From assembly GCF_001029285.1 (NCBI RefSeq), contig NZ_LDZY01000004.1, positions 248,001 through 312,000 of the forward strand: 64,000 nucleotides of DNA. Reading direction: 5' to 3'. The DNA comes from Desulfosporosinus acididurans (lineage in GTDB: Bacteria; Bacillota; Desulfitobacteriia; Desulfitobacteriales; Desulfitobacteriaceae). Every line of letters begins with the position of its first letter. The stretch's first letter is position 1. Below are positions 18,904 through 27,489 of the stretch, piece after piece. A program made the translations under genes and the position numbers. Below the pieces are notes generated by a model, which was given only the letters and a program-made list of their open reading frames with translations, was not told the origin of the DNA and did no database searches.

Positions 18904-19419
18904 ATGCCAAGTTATACAGGTTCAGTTATCGGAATGCGGATCTGGCAGGCAGCTCAAGTTGTTCAAGCGGCCAACGCCTGGGTAGGTATTGGGAAAAACT
19001 CATCTTGGGGCGATACCGATACACCGCCGCAAGTGGACCCGAGTACGACAGCGCTTGACGGGCTAATAGCCCTCAAAAAAGCAGAGACGCTTACGCTCGT
19101 TGTTCCTGATCCGAATGGTACTATCGAGCATCTCGGTCAAAAATGGATGCCAGTGACAGTTGCCGACGCTAGGACAAAACAGGCAAGATGGGTCTATGCA
19201 GCCGCCTGGCTGCGCTATGATGAAGTTCCGGTTGTAACCTATCGGCAAACCGGTGCGTTCTTAGGGGTTACCAGAAACGCTAATGTTGATGCTGGTAAGT
19301 TGGTTCTCTTGCCGACCGAGGTGTCAGACCTTGGATTTTTAGCTGCAGTTAATAATCGTTCACCAATTCCACGAGCAGAAGATCAAAAAGAGCTTGTGGA
19401 ATTCATCATTGAATTTTAA
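18904..19419 (+). CDS. Tail protein, possibly gp8-like wedge component
   Basis: 171 residues starting three bases after the previous stop. It contains WVGIGKNSSWGDTDTPPQVDPST, a pattern also present at the start of T4 gp8-like baseplate proteins. The ending VNNRSPIPRAEDQKELVEFIIEF is acidic. It lies between the gpI-like protein and the large fibre, so a structural role in the baseplate or fibre base is likely. Confidence 0.6.
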   Translation: MPSYTGSVIGMRIWQAAQVVQAANAWVGIGKNSSWGDTDTPPQVDPSTTALDGLIALKKAETLTLVVPDPNGTIEHLGQKWMPVTVADARTKQARWVYAAAWLRYDEVPVVTYRQTGAFLGVTRNANVDAGKLVLLPTEVSDLGFLAAVNNRSPIPRAEDQKELVEFIIEF

Positions 19420-19434
19420 GTGAGGTGAAAACGT

Positions 19435-22400
19435 GTGGGCAACTACCCTAACCGGTTTGATCCGGCAAAGAAATGGGCCTCCCTACTAGCCCAACCAGGC
19501 AGAAGGCTGCAGTGTGCGGAAGTGAACGAAATTCAATCTATGTCGATGGACCGAGACAAGCGTCTTGGGGATGCAATATTTGGTTCCGGCCATATTCTTG
19601 ACGGATGCCAACTCTATATTTCAGAAGACAAAAAGAGTGCCCGAATCACTTCAGGCTCTGTCTATGCCGATGGTATCATTCACGATACTTCAGAAACTAC
19701 GCTAACAATCGTCGGAGCGGGCGAGGAGTACATTGGCCTTAAGCTTAATGAACAGATTGTGACCTATGAACAAGACCCGACCTTGCTTGACCCTGCAGTT
19801 GGGTATGATAATTTTGGCTTACCTGGCATGGACAGAAAAGTTATCGCTCCAAGTTGGGTAGTTAATGACAGCTCGGCAATTAAGATCATCCGCCTAAACG
19901 ATGGCCAACCGGTGACTCAAGTCGCCCCGCCTGAGCTGGATGGAATTAATCCTATCCTTGCTCGGAGAACTTATGATGAATCCGGAAACTACAAGGTGAG
20001 CGGTTTTGGAATGTGGTCCAAAGACTACGATGAGACTCGAGTGGAGCTTACCATAGAACCAGGAAAGGGCTATGTCTTAGGTTTTGAGCGGGCGCTTGTG
20101 TCAGCTCTTAAAATGCTCGTAGATAAAGCCCTGGAAACACGTACTGTACTCAATGAGCCAAAAGTGTACGCAAACGGAACAAACCTTTATAAGCTCAACA
20201 ATAAGCCGGTTAAGCAGATTACTCGGTTGGTAGGGGTGGTCGAAGTCACCCAGAATATTACCAGGGGTAATGTTTCGGGAGGATCAGACCTTTTGCCAAA
20301 AACTCCTGTTGTGTCCATCGTGTCTGTTTCTCAAGGTGGAACAACGTACCAACAGGGCTCCGACTATCAGCTAACTAATAATAGCGTTGATTGGTCACTT
20401 AACGGCGGAGAACCAGCCATAGGAACCACGTACAGCGTGACCTGGCGCTATAACAAGCAGATGTTGCTTAATACGGACTACAAGCTCACAAATAGCGCTG
20501 AAGATTATTACGCAGACTTCTCTCCTGCAGGTGATAATCCCGTGAACGGAACGACATTCCAGATTGACTATGATTTCTATCTTGCCCGCAAGGATCTTGT
20601 GGCGATGGATAAGGATGGGACAATTACCATTATCAAAGGGCAGAGTGACCTCGAGCAATTCGTAGTACCTCCGAAAGCATCAACCAAGGAGATGCTTCCC
20701 CTGGGAACGATGACACTCCCGGCGAATAGCGGAAATGCCGTAGTTAACCCCTTTTCTATTGTTCGTTATTCTATGGAAGATATTCAGAAGTTGGTTAAGC
20801 GAATTGAAGATATCGAATATAATCAAGCGGTCGAAGGATTGGACAATGAAGCAATGCAGGGTGAGTCTCCGACAGATCTTAAAGGAGTTTTTACGGATAG
20901 CTTTGCTACACTGGGAAAAGCAGATACAACTTTTCCGGGCTTCACACTTGGCTATGATCTAGATCGAAGCGAGATTACATTGAGCGCTGCTGACACCCCT
21001 CAAGAGATAATGATTGCTCCCGCATCTACGACAGCCCAATTATGGGATAGCATAGCCACGGGAAAGGTTCTTGGGCATGATGTTGTCGTTAGCCAGGAGT
21101 TTGCCACCGATAGCCTCTTAATTAATCCCTATGCTGTCTTCAACCGAATCACCTTAACGAATGTTAACCCTCCTGTAGATAACTGGATTGAGCAAGGAAC
21201 TATCGTCGTTGAGGAAAAAGAGGTGGTAAATACTACGCTGCGTCGTTGGTGGTACCATCAGGGAGAAAGCTGGGCAGAAGAAGAACGCAGACGATATGAA
21301 GAACTTGGTGCCGGTGATCTTCGAGGCTGGGGGGATTACAGCGGAACCCAACAACAGGTTGTAACAGATAAAATACTTGATGAAACTATCATGTATATGA
21401 GGCAGAAAGAACTCATCATCACTGGTTCAAATTATGAGCCTAATGCGGATAATTTACTGGGATACTTTGATGGTCAGCCGGTGGTTCTTCAGCCACTTGA
21501 AGGAACATTAGCTGGTACTACATCCGGATCCATTAGAGCTGATGCCTCCGGGAAGTTTAAATGTAGCTTTGTAATCCCAGAAGGTACCCGCACCGGGACT
21601 CGACTCATTACGATTGCCAACATTAACAACGAGGGCAATTGTACTTACCAGGCAGAAGGACGTAAGGAGATTACCGAAACGACAGTTTTGACCAGAGAGG
21701 TTCATATCCAACCGGTCGACCCTTTGGCTCAGAGTTTTTCGGTACCGCAAAGCTGTTTTGTATCAAAAGTAGGATTATACTTTACTGCCAAAGATTTATC
21801 GACTCAGGTGATAGTTCAGATCCGTAATATGGTCAACGGCTTCCCTGGAAAGGACGTTTTGACCCAACAACTTCTTGATCCATCTCAAATTACCGCCTCT
21901 GCCACTGCAGACATTGAGACGGTTGTATCGTTCCCGAAACCAGCTTTTTGTCGCGCTGAAGAGCAGTATTGCGTTGTGATCCTTTCCCATAGCAATGTGT
22001 ATGCCTTAGGTGTTGCGGAGCTCGGGAAACAAGATCTGAAAACAGCCGCCTGGGTTACACGTCAACCCTATGTAATTGGAGTGCTTTTCAGCTCATCCAA
22101 TGCGTTAACATGGACAGACCATCAAACAAAAGACTTGAAATTCAAAGTTTATGCCTGTGCGTTCCAAGCGAGCAGCGTGCTTGATTTTGCCCCATGGACA
22201 GCGCCAGCCGGAACTCAATTCGATCGCGTTCTGTTAGTCGTGAATGATTTCCTTTCACAAGGAACTGATGCAATATGGGAGATTTCTCTCAACGACGGAG
22301 ACTATGTTCCGATCAGTCCTTATGTCGAACGAGAGCTATCCTTCCTAGCTACAAAGGTAAAAGTAAGGGCGACGCTGCTCAGCAGTAAATACTTGACACC

Positions 22401-22752
22401 TGTTGTGAGCACCTCCTCGCCATATATTATCGGGTTTGAGAATGCGCTATATGCCAAGTATGTGAGTCGATTAGTAACTCTTTCGCAGGAATACACAACG
22501 GTCAGGCAGGTGCTTGATATTACATCTCCATCAGGCTCCAATGTCGTCGTCAAATTCAGCACGGATGACGGTGCAACATGGGTCACTCCCTCTTCAGTTA
22601 CCACAGAACAGCTGGATCAAGTCTTTACGAGATATTCATTCTCCGAAACGTTAGGTGCTCCCGCAACGACCTTCAGGGCTCAGGTAGAACTTACGAGCAC
22701 AAGTCAACTTACTAGGCCAAGAGCGAAGCGGTTCCTAAATATCATCAAGTAA
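19435..22752 (+). CDS. Large tail fibre/baseplate protein, DUF4815
   Basis: 1,105 residues from GTG 19435. The N-terminus (NRFDPAKKWASLLAQPGRRLQCAEVNEIQSM) and the early beta-rich region match the DUF4815 family of long phage tail proteins. The central and C-terminal parts are beta-strand and threonine/serine rich, as in trimeric fibres. It ends immediately before a strong terminator. It is the main structural fibre upstream of the diversified protein. Confidence 0.88.
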   Translation: MGNYPNRFDPAKKWASLLAQPGRRLQCAEVNEIQSMSMDRDKRLGDAIFGSGHILDGCQLYISEDKKSARITSGSVYADGIIHDTSETTLTIVGAGEEYIGLKLNEQIVTYEQDPTLLDPAVGYDNFGLPGMDRKVIAPSWVVNDSSAIKIIRLNDGQPVTQVAPPELDGINPILARRTYDESGNYKVSGFGMWSKDYDETRVELTIEPGKGYVLGFERALVSALKMLVDKALETRTVLNEPKVYANGTNLYKLNNKPVKQITRLVGVVEVTQNITRGNVSGGSDLLPKTPVVSIVSVSQGGTTYQQGSDYQLTNNSVDWSLNGGEPAIGTTYSVTWRYNKQMLLNTDYKLTNSAEDYYADFSPAGDNPVNGTTFQIDYDFYLARKDLVAMDKDGTITIIKGQSDLEQFVVPPKASTKEMLPLGTMTLPANSGNAVVNPFSIVRYSMEDIQKLVKRIEDIEYNQAVEGLDNEAMQGESPTDLKGVFTDSFATLGKADTTFPGFTLGYDLDRSEITLSAADTPQEIMIAPASTTAQLWDSIATGKVLGHDVVVSQEFATDSLLINPYAVFNRITLTNVNPPVDNWIEQGTIVVEEKEVVNTTLRRWWYHQGESWAEEERRRYEELGAGDLRGWGDYSGTQQQVVTDKILDETIMYMRQKELIITGSNYEPNADNLLGYFDGQPVVLQPLEGTLAGTTSGSIRADASGKFKCSFVIPEGTRTGTRLITIANINNEGNCTYQAEGRKEITETTVLTREVHIQPVDPLAQSFSVPQSCFVSKVGLYFTAKDLSTQVIVQIRNMVNGFPGKDVLTQQLLDPSQITASATADIETVVSFPKPAFCRAEEQYCVVILSHSNVYALGVAELGKQDLKTAAWVTRQPYVIGVLFSSSNALTWTDHQTKDLKFKVYACAFQASSVLDFAPWTAPAGTQFDRVLLVVNDFLSQGTDAIWEISLNDGDYVPISPYVERELSFLATKVKVRATLLSSKYLTPVVSTSSPYIIGFENALYAKYVSRLVTLSQEYTTVRQVLDITSPSGSNVVVKFSTDDGATWVTPSSVTTEQLDQVFTRYSFSETLGAPATTFRAQVELTSTSQLTRPRAKRFLNIIK

Positions 22753-22778
22753 GGCAGGTCAATAGACCTGCCTTTTGT
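22751..22778 (+). terminator. Rho-independent terminator after the DUF4815 gene
   Basis: Perfect 10-bp stem (AAGGCAGGTC / GACCTGCCTT, 22751-22760 and 22765-22774) with a 4-base loop, followed by TTTTG. It overlaps the stop codon of the fibre gene and separates the baseplate operon from the fibre-tip and DGR genes. Confidence 0.85.
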
Positions 22779-22806
22779 ATCCTCTTATGGGAGGGAGGTG
22801 CTAGGT

Positions 22807-22977
22807 TTGCCTAGTCAACGACGATGCCCACATAGCGGAGCTTTAATTTTTGATCCCACGGAAGATGAGAAGGTCTTGAAAAAGACCATTGAAGACGTGG
22901 CTTCCATAAAAGAGGAAAACGCTGAACTTCGGCAGAGGATTGAACAATTAGAAGCCCTTGTGGCCAATAAACAGTAG
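22807..22977 (+). CDS. Short coiled-coil phage protein
   Basis: 56 residues from TTG 22807, preceded by the very strong site GGGAGGGAGGTG. The N-terminus has a Cys-His pair (RRCPHSGALIFDP) and the rest is a heptad-like coiled-coil (EDVASIKEENAELRQRIEQL). It sits in the fibre-tip gene cluster. Its function is unknown. It may be a trimerisation or chaperone element. Confidence 0.72.
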   Translation: MPSQRRCPHSGALIFDPTEDEKVLKKTIEDVASIKEENAELRQRIEQLEALVANKQ

Positions 22978-22991
22978 GGGCGGTGAAATAA

Positions 22992-23270
22992 GTGGAAAGA
23001 ATCGACCTGAATATGCCGGGGGATAGCCTCTATACTGGAGCCTTGAAAATCAATGCCGCTTTCGATGAGATTGAGGCAGCCTTAGCCCTAAAAATCGAGG
23101 CACAGAATCAACCTAACGGATCTGTGGTCATCCCCATCGGCGGAGGGTTCAAATGTCGATACAACGCTCGAGATTCCAGTGTAGATATTGAGTTTTCGGG
23201 AAGCGGAATTCCCTATCTTAAATCCGATACCACGTTTGTGGGAACTCGAACAGACGTTGAAGTTGTGTAA
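22992..23270 (+). CDS. Small fibre-cluster protein
   Basis: 92 residues from GTG 22992 after GGGGCGGTG. It starts RIDLNMPGDSLYTGALKINAAFDEIEAAL, a pattern common at the N-terminus of phage fibre-associated proteins, followed by a beta-rich end with GSGIPYLKSDTTFVGTRTDVEVV. No named family is recognised. Confidence 0.6.
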   Translation: MERIDLNMPGDSLYTGALKINAAFDEIEAALALKIEAQNQPNGSVVIPIGGGFKCRYNARDSSVDIEFSGSGIPYLKSDTTFVGTRTDVEVV

Positions 23271-23288
23271 AAGGAGTGAATTAAACGC

Positions 23289-23684
23289 ATGGCAACAATT
23301 ACGCTTGGAACACTGAGGGATCTATGGGAAAACGTATCAGATTGGGTCAAGGGAGTAGATACCACGTCAAAGCCAAAGGTCTCATCCATCCAGGTCGGAG
23401 AGACAACGATTGCTACACCGTTAACTGGGACTAAGACGGTCACGGCGACAGCAGCTGAGGTCTTTGCCGGCGCTTCTGCCAAGAGCGGAAGATCCCGGAT
23501 GGTTATCAAGAACGAGGACCCTGCTCTCCGCTTTAGGATAGGATCATCCAGCGTTACCCAACAGGGTGGGTACCCGGTTGAGCCGGGTGCGGCGGTAGAG
23601 CTTCAATTTGACCCCTTGGTCAGCGTCCCGACTTATGCCATTAGCGAAGGGGCCAGTATTCAAGTATCCGTTTGGGAAGTATAA
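23289..23684 (+). CDS. Fibre-cluster protein, paralogue A
   Basis: 131 residues. The last ~85 residues (from PLTGTKTVTATAAEVFAGASAKS to ISEGASIQVSVWEV) are a beta-rich domain that recurs in the next gene. The N-terminal ~45 residues contain TLRDLWENVSDWVKGVDTT. It probably forms a small trimeric or jelly-roll module near the receptor-binding tip. Function is inferred from neighbours only. Confidence 0.62.
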   Translation: MATITLGTLRDLWENVSDWVKGVDTTSKPKVSSIQVGETTIATPLTGTKTVTATAAEVFAGASAKSGRSRMVIKNEDPALRFRIGSSSVTQQGGYPVEPGAAVELQFDPLVSVPTYAISEGASIQVSVWEV

Positions 23685-23717
23685 TGTGTCCTTATTTAAG
23701 AGAGGAGGTGAAGCAGG

Positions 23718-24242
23718 TTGCCCAAAACACGCGCTAATATGCTTTCGACAGCCGCACGCCAATTGGTCGGTAAATCACAAGTCTACGCCTTGCTTGTAGA
23801 TTCTAGCGGAAATGCAATTCTAGACTCAGAGGGAAACGAACAAATAGCAGAGCTGGAAGCCGTAGGAGGCAGGCTGAAGGTTGACATCGGGGCCGCAGCG
23901 GTCGGGGGTAAAATACCTGTCGTTACAGAAATAAATTCTGTGTCCTTAACGGACCTGGAGACGACAAACGCTCCCCCGCTTACCGGTTTAAAAACAGTCA
24001 TTGCCACGGCTGCCGAGGTCTTCGCGGGAGCGTCAGCTAAGTCTAATCGTCGAATGCTGTTCATTAAGAACACGGATCCAGTACTCCGCTGCAAGGTCGG
24101 AGCCTCCGGAGTCAGCCAACAAACGGGTACTTCTCTTGAGCCTGGAGCAGCGGTTGAAATTAAGTTTGATCCAGGGATTTATGTCCCTATTTTCGCTATT
24201 AGTGAAGGTGCGAGTATTAAAGTGGAGGTGTGGGAAGTATGA
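23718..24242 (+). CDS. Fibre-cluster protein, paralogue B
   Basis: 174 residues from TTG 23718, after GAGAGGAGGTG. The C-terminal ~85 residues match the domain of the preceding protein almost position by position (PLTGLKTVIATAAEVFAGASAKS ... ISEGASIKVEVWEV). The N-terminus differs (STAARQLVGKSQVYALLVDSSGNAILDSEGN). Tandem duplication of the domain with replacement of the N-terminus is the simplest explanation. Confidence 0.62.
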   Translation: MPKTRANMLSTAARQLVGKSQVYALLVDSSGNAILDSEGNEQIAELEAVGGRLKVDIGAAAVGGKIPVVTEINSVSLTDLETTNAPPLTGLKTVIATAAEVFAGASAKSNRRMLFIKNTDPVLRCKVGASGVSQQTGTSLEPGAAVEIKFDPGIYVPIFAISEGASIKVEVWEV

Positions 24243-24451
24243 CCTATGAATTTATAAATGATGGAGACACGACCATAATTAAAGTCAACTTTTCAGATGA
24301 GGGTGTCGAGCTGAGCGGCGAGACTTCGGTAAAAGGTGATGAATCTGCAGCGGTTGCTTATCTCCCGGTGTTTGAGTCTGACTTGCGAAGAAACTTTGCA
24401 GAGAAGTTTCCGGTACCTGAAATTCCGGCAGAAAATGGAGGAATGATTTAA
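24239..24451 (+). CDS. Small acidic protein upstream of the DGR target
   Basis: 70 residues from ATG 24239, which overlaps the preceding stop as ATGA. GGAGGTG lies about ten bases upstream. Beta-rich and acidic, it ends one base into the start codon of the variable protein, so the two are probably translationally coupled. Function unknown. It could be a chaperone or binding partner of the variable protein. Confidence 0.6.
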   Translation: MTYEFINDGDTTIIKVNFSDEGVELSGETSVKGDESAAVAYLPVFESDLRRNFAEKFPVPEIPAENGGMI

Positions 24452-25641
24452 TGAAATACATTAGTGGACCTTATACGCAAGGGCAGTTATTAAAAGAGAT
24501 CAATGATATTGAGATTGCACTTACCGAGAGATTCCAGCGGAGCGGCGTAATAACTGATGCGGCAGAGCAGCGTTCCTGGCGCGAACGCGTGCAGGACGCG
24601 AGCCTTGCTAGAAATACCGTTATGTATGACGATCAAGGTAATCCATCAGTGATGGTTGTATTTCCAGTACAGACTCTCGCCGATCTCGGAGTTGGAACTT
24701 CCCAAAAGTTTCATCCGGCGTTTACCGTTAATAACTCTACAAAACCGATTCTTCACATTTCAAAATATCAAAATATCACTGTTGGAGCTGGAGCCACGTT
24801 ACGGGCACTAAGCCTTAAACGCATGGATCCGGGCAATAGTATCAATTTCGATAATGCTCTTCTAGCCTGTAAACAAAAGGGTGCTGGTTGGCATTTAATG
24901 ACTAATGCAGAATGGTCCGCTATCGCTCTTTCCACAAAGAAGCAGGGCTTTATGCCTCGAGGAAATAATAGCTATGGAACGGACACCAGTGTTGCATCGG
25001 AAAAGGGCATTGCCAGTTATTTAGATCCAACTCCAGCTAAGACTGGGCGAGTGCTTACTGGATCTGGGCCAATTTCCTGGGCTCATGACGGTAGTCCCTT
25101 TGGGATCTATGACTTGAACGGCAATGTTTGGGAATGGGTCGGAGGCTTGCGCCTTAATAATGGTGAGATCCAAATTCTCGTCGATAATAATGCTGCGGAT
25201 AACACAAAGGACCAATCCGCTGCAAGTGCAGAGTGGAAAGCGATTCTGCAAGATGGGTCGCTCGTTGCCCTTGGAACAGATAGCACACTCAAATACGATT
25301 ATACCGCTGCCCCTACAGCCAATTCCGCAAGCATCGAACTAGCTACATCAATTGTGAACGCACAAGTGGATGATACTCCGTATGGGTCAAAAGCTTTTGA
25401 AGCCTTAACGGCTCATGCTGGCGTCACTGTTCCTGATATAGCAAAAGCTCTTGGTCTATTCCCGATTGATTCTGCCCATGGTGGTGACCTTTTTCAATTC
25501 CGAAATAACGGCGAACGCCTCCCGTATCGTGGCGGCAACTGGGGCTACGGCTCCAACGCTGGCGTGTTCTATTTGATCCTGAACAACCCCCGGTCGAACG
25601 TGTACACGAGCCTCGGGTTTCGCTCCGCTTTCGTCCTGTAA
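24451..25641 (+). CDS. DGR variable protein, C-type-lectin/FGE-like receptor binder
   Basis: 396 residues. The N-terminal ~100 residues are a helical anchor-like region. From about residue 130 the protein has the formylglycine-generating-enzyme/C-type-lectin fold, shown by WHLMTNAEWSAIA, IYDLNGNVWEWVGG and the ending LGFRSAFVL. Its last 37 codons are the DGR variable repeat. Seven codons there (residues 365, 366, 374, 376, 385, 387, 388) differ from the template, and all changes are at template adenines. Tail location makes it the likely receptor-binding protein of the phage, similar in role to Mtd of Bordetella phage BPP-1 but with a different N-terminus. Confidence 0.93.
   Translation: MKYISGPYTQGQLLKEINDIEIALTERFQRSGVITDAAEQRSWRERVQDASLARNTVMYDDQGNPSVMVVFPVQTLADLGVGTSQKFHPAFTVNNSTKPILHISKYQNITVGAGATLRALSLKRMDPGNSINFDNALLACKQKGAGWHLMTNAEWSAIALSTKKQGFMPRGNNSYGTDTSVASEKGIASYLDPTPAKTGRVLTGSGPISWAHDGSPFGIYDLNGNVWEWVGGLRLNNGEIQILVDNNAADNTKDQSAASAEWKAILQDGSLVALGTDSTLKYDYTAAPTANSASIELATSIVNAQVDDTPYGSKAFEALTAHAGVTVPDIAKALGLFPIDSAHGGDLFQFRNNGERLPYRGGNWGYGSNAGVFYLILNNPRSNVYTSLGFRSAFVL
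25519..25631 (+). repeat. DGR variable repeat (VR)
   Basis: 113 bp that match the template repeat at 26110-26222 except at eight positions. All eight are A in the template (A to G three times, A to T four times, A to C once). The 3' end (about 25613-25631) is adenine-free and identical in both copies, as expected for the initiation-of-mutagenic-homology segment. Confidence 0.97.
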
Positions 25642-25670
25642 ATCTGGAATCTAAAACCCTGTAATCTGTT

Positions 25671-25690
25671 GGGCGCTCGATAGAGCGCCC
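25671..25690 (+). promoter_or_regulatory. DGR target-recognition hairpin/cruciform, also possible terminator
   Basis: Perfect 8-bp stem GGGCGCTC/GAGCGCCC around the tetraloop GATA, 39 bases downstream of VR. DGR targets studied in BPP-1 need a stem of 7-10 bp with a GRNA loop just after VR, and GATA fits GRNA. A TCTTT tail means it may also terminate transcription of the variable gene. Confidence 0.75.
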
Positions 25691-25729
25691 TCTTTCGACC
25701 CCAAAGAATGGCAAAAGGAGCCTGCAGCA

Positions 25730-26071
25730 TTGGAAGAACTTAAAATTTTGCAAAAAACTTACGACATGATCCTTTACGGCAACATATGCCTTAGGCAATT
25801 TCCAAAGAGCGAAAAGTATGCGCTCGCATCGGATATTAAAGAATCTATGTATGCGTTGCTTCGACTCATCATCACGGCCAACAAACGTTATTACAAGAAA
25901 ACAACCCTCCAGGACATTGACGTTGAAATCGATACCTTGCGCACGCTAATACGTTTATCGGCAGACAAAGAGTTCATGTTTTTACCGCTCCGCAAATATG
26001 AAAACTGGAGTCGAATGCTTGCCGAGATAGGCAAGATGCTCGGTGGTTGGATGAAATCCGTTAAACAATAA
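25730..26071 (+). CDS. avd: DGR accessory variability determinant (Avd)
   Basis: 113 residues, helical, from TTG 25730 with AAAGGAG nine bases upstream. Features such as LKILQKTYDMILYGNICLRQFPKSEKYALASDIK and the C-terminal YENWSRMLAEIGKMLGGWMK match the four-helix-bundle Avd family (S23-like). Avd forms a pentamer that binds reverse transcriptase and the template RNA and is needed for mutagenic cDNA synthesis. Order target-avd-TR-RT matches BPP-1. Confidence 0.92.
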   Translation: MEELKILQKTYDMILYGNICLRQFPKSEKYALASDIKESMYALLRLIITANKRYYKKTTLQDIDVEIDTLRTLIRLSADKEFMFLPLRKYENWSRMLAEIGKMLGGWMKSVKQ

Positions 26072-26109
26072 AACAGTTATCACACTCTATGGGGAATGGG
26101 CCATATAAG

Positions 26110-26222
26110 CTCCCGTATCGTGGCGGCAACTGGAACAACGGCTCCAACGCTGGCGTGTTCAATTTGAACCTGAACAACCCCCGGTCGAACGTGAACACGA
26201 ACATCGGGTTTCGCTCCGCTTT
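26110..26222 (+). repeat. DGR template repeat (TR) and template RNA core
   Basis: 113-bp template with 25 adenines, lying in the non-coding gap between avd and the reverse transcriptase. It reads through the VR frame as NWNNGSN...FNLNLNN...VNTNIGF, rich in AAC/AAT codons, which adenine mutagenesis can turn into many residues but not stop codons. Flanking sequence to about 26390 should belong to the same template RNA. Confidence 0.96.
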
Positions 26223-26395
26223 ACCCTCAACTTAGCCAGAAGTTTGCATTCTATGGAATTCAATCCAGAGCAATGAGGACAAAGGGGTCCATTTCCCTTC
26301 CGCAAGGAAAAATATTTAATTGCCATGACCGTCGCGAGTAGAATTCGAAAGAGGCCACGCATGGCGTCGACACAAAAAGGAAGGACCTGAAATTA

Positions 26396-27475
26396 TTGCA
26401 TAAGATTCGCGGCCTATATGAGAAAATTTATGATTTTGAAAATCTACATCAGGCTTACCTTGAGGCTCGTAAGGGAAAGAGGTACCGCATCGAGGTTATG
26501 AAATTCACGAATCACCTCGAGGAAAACTTGATTCAAATTCAGAACGAACTTATCTGGAAGACCTATGAAGTTGGTAAATATCGAGAATTCTTTGTCAATG
26601 AGCCCAAAAAGCGTCTTATCATGGCATTGCCCTTTAAGGATAGGGTGGTGCAATGGGCAATCTACCAAGTGTTGAATCCGTATTTCGAAAAGGGTTTTAT
26701 TCAGGACTCATATGCCTGCCGAGTCGATAAAGGGACGCATAGAGCCGTGAATAGGCTGCAGTACTGGTTGCGCTACATGCACCGTCGGCACTCGCAATTC
26801 TATGCGCTCAAACTAGATATATCTAAGTATTTTTATCGAGTTGACCATAACGTACTTATGGCAATCCTCCGCAGACGCATTGGCGACGAAGATCTACTCT
26901 GGTTATTAGAAACTATCGCTCGATGTGAACATACGAAGTTTGGTGTTCCGCTTGGAGATCATCAATTTGAGTCAGATCGAGTTGGCGGGGTTGGGATGCC
27001 GATCGGCAACCTGACGAGCCAAATGTTTGCGAATCTGTATCTCAATGAGCTGGACCAGTACGCTAAGCAAACCCTTCACGTTAAGTTTTATCTTCGCTAC
27101 ATGGACGATATTGTAGTACTTCATGGGAACAAAAAGTATCTCTGGGCACTTAAGGAGCAAATCGATGAATTCGTGGTGCACCAACTCCACCTTCAGCTAA
27201 ACAATAAAACTATGGTTCGCAGCGTCTCGCAAGGTATCGAGTTTGTTGGATTTCGCGTCTGGCCAACTCATAAGAAGCTCCGGAAAAAGAGTGCTCTTAA
27301 GATGAAACGTAGGTTGCGATATCTGCAACGTTCGTATGCCAGAGGAGAGATAGGCATGCAGGAAGTAAACAACAGCGTCCAATCTTACCTTGGCATCCTG
27401 AAGCATTGCAATAGCCATAATCTTAAGACTAAGTTATTACGGTCCCTCACATTTGTTAGGGATAATTTGAATTAG
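26396..27475 (+). CDS. DGR reverse transcriptase
   Basis: 359 residues from TTG 26396, with AAGGAAGGA about ten bases upstream. The RT palm motifs are visible: metal-binding D141 in YALKLDISKYFYRV, then GMPIGNLTSQMFANLYLNELD (200-220), where GNLTSQ replaces the PQGxxxSP of other RTs and is diagnostic of DGR enzymes, and YMDD at 235-238. The thumb region follows with GIEFVGFRVWPTHKKL. It copies TR RNA with adenine-specific errors into cDNA that replaces VR. Confidence 0.96.
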   Translation: MHKIRGLYEKIYDFENLHQAYLEARKGKRYRIEVMKFTNHLEENLIQIQNELIWKTYEVGKYREFFVNEPKKRLIMALPFKDRVVQWAIYQVLNPYFEKGFIQDSYACRVDKGTHRAVNRLQYWLRYMHRRHSQFYALKLDISKYFYRVDHNVLMAILRRRIGDEDLLWLLETIARCEHTKFGVPLGDHQFESDRVGGVGMPIGNLTSQMFANLYLNELDQYAKQTLHVKFYLRYMDDIVVLHGNKKYLWALKEQIDEFVVHQLHLQLNNKTMVRSVSQGIEFVGFRVWPTHKKLRKKSALKMKRRLRYLQRSYARGEIGMQEVNNSVQSYLGILKHCNSHNLKTKLLRSLTFVRDNLN

Positions 27476-27489
27476 AGAGGAGGATTAGA

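Noticed and set aside
25424-25798. Leftward open frame across VR
   Set aside because: Mirror of the variable protein frame and hairpin. No coding features.
26159-26362. Leftward open frame across TR
   Set aside because: It is a reverse-strand shadow of the repeat, with no RBS, and lies in the DGR template RNA.
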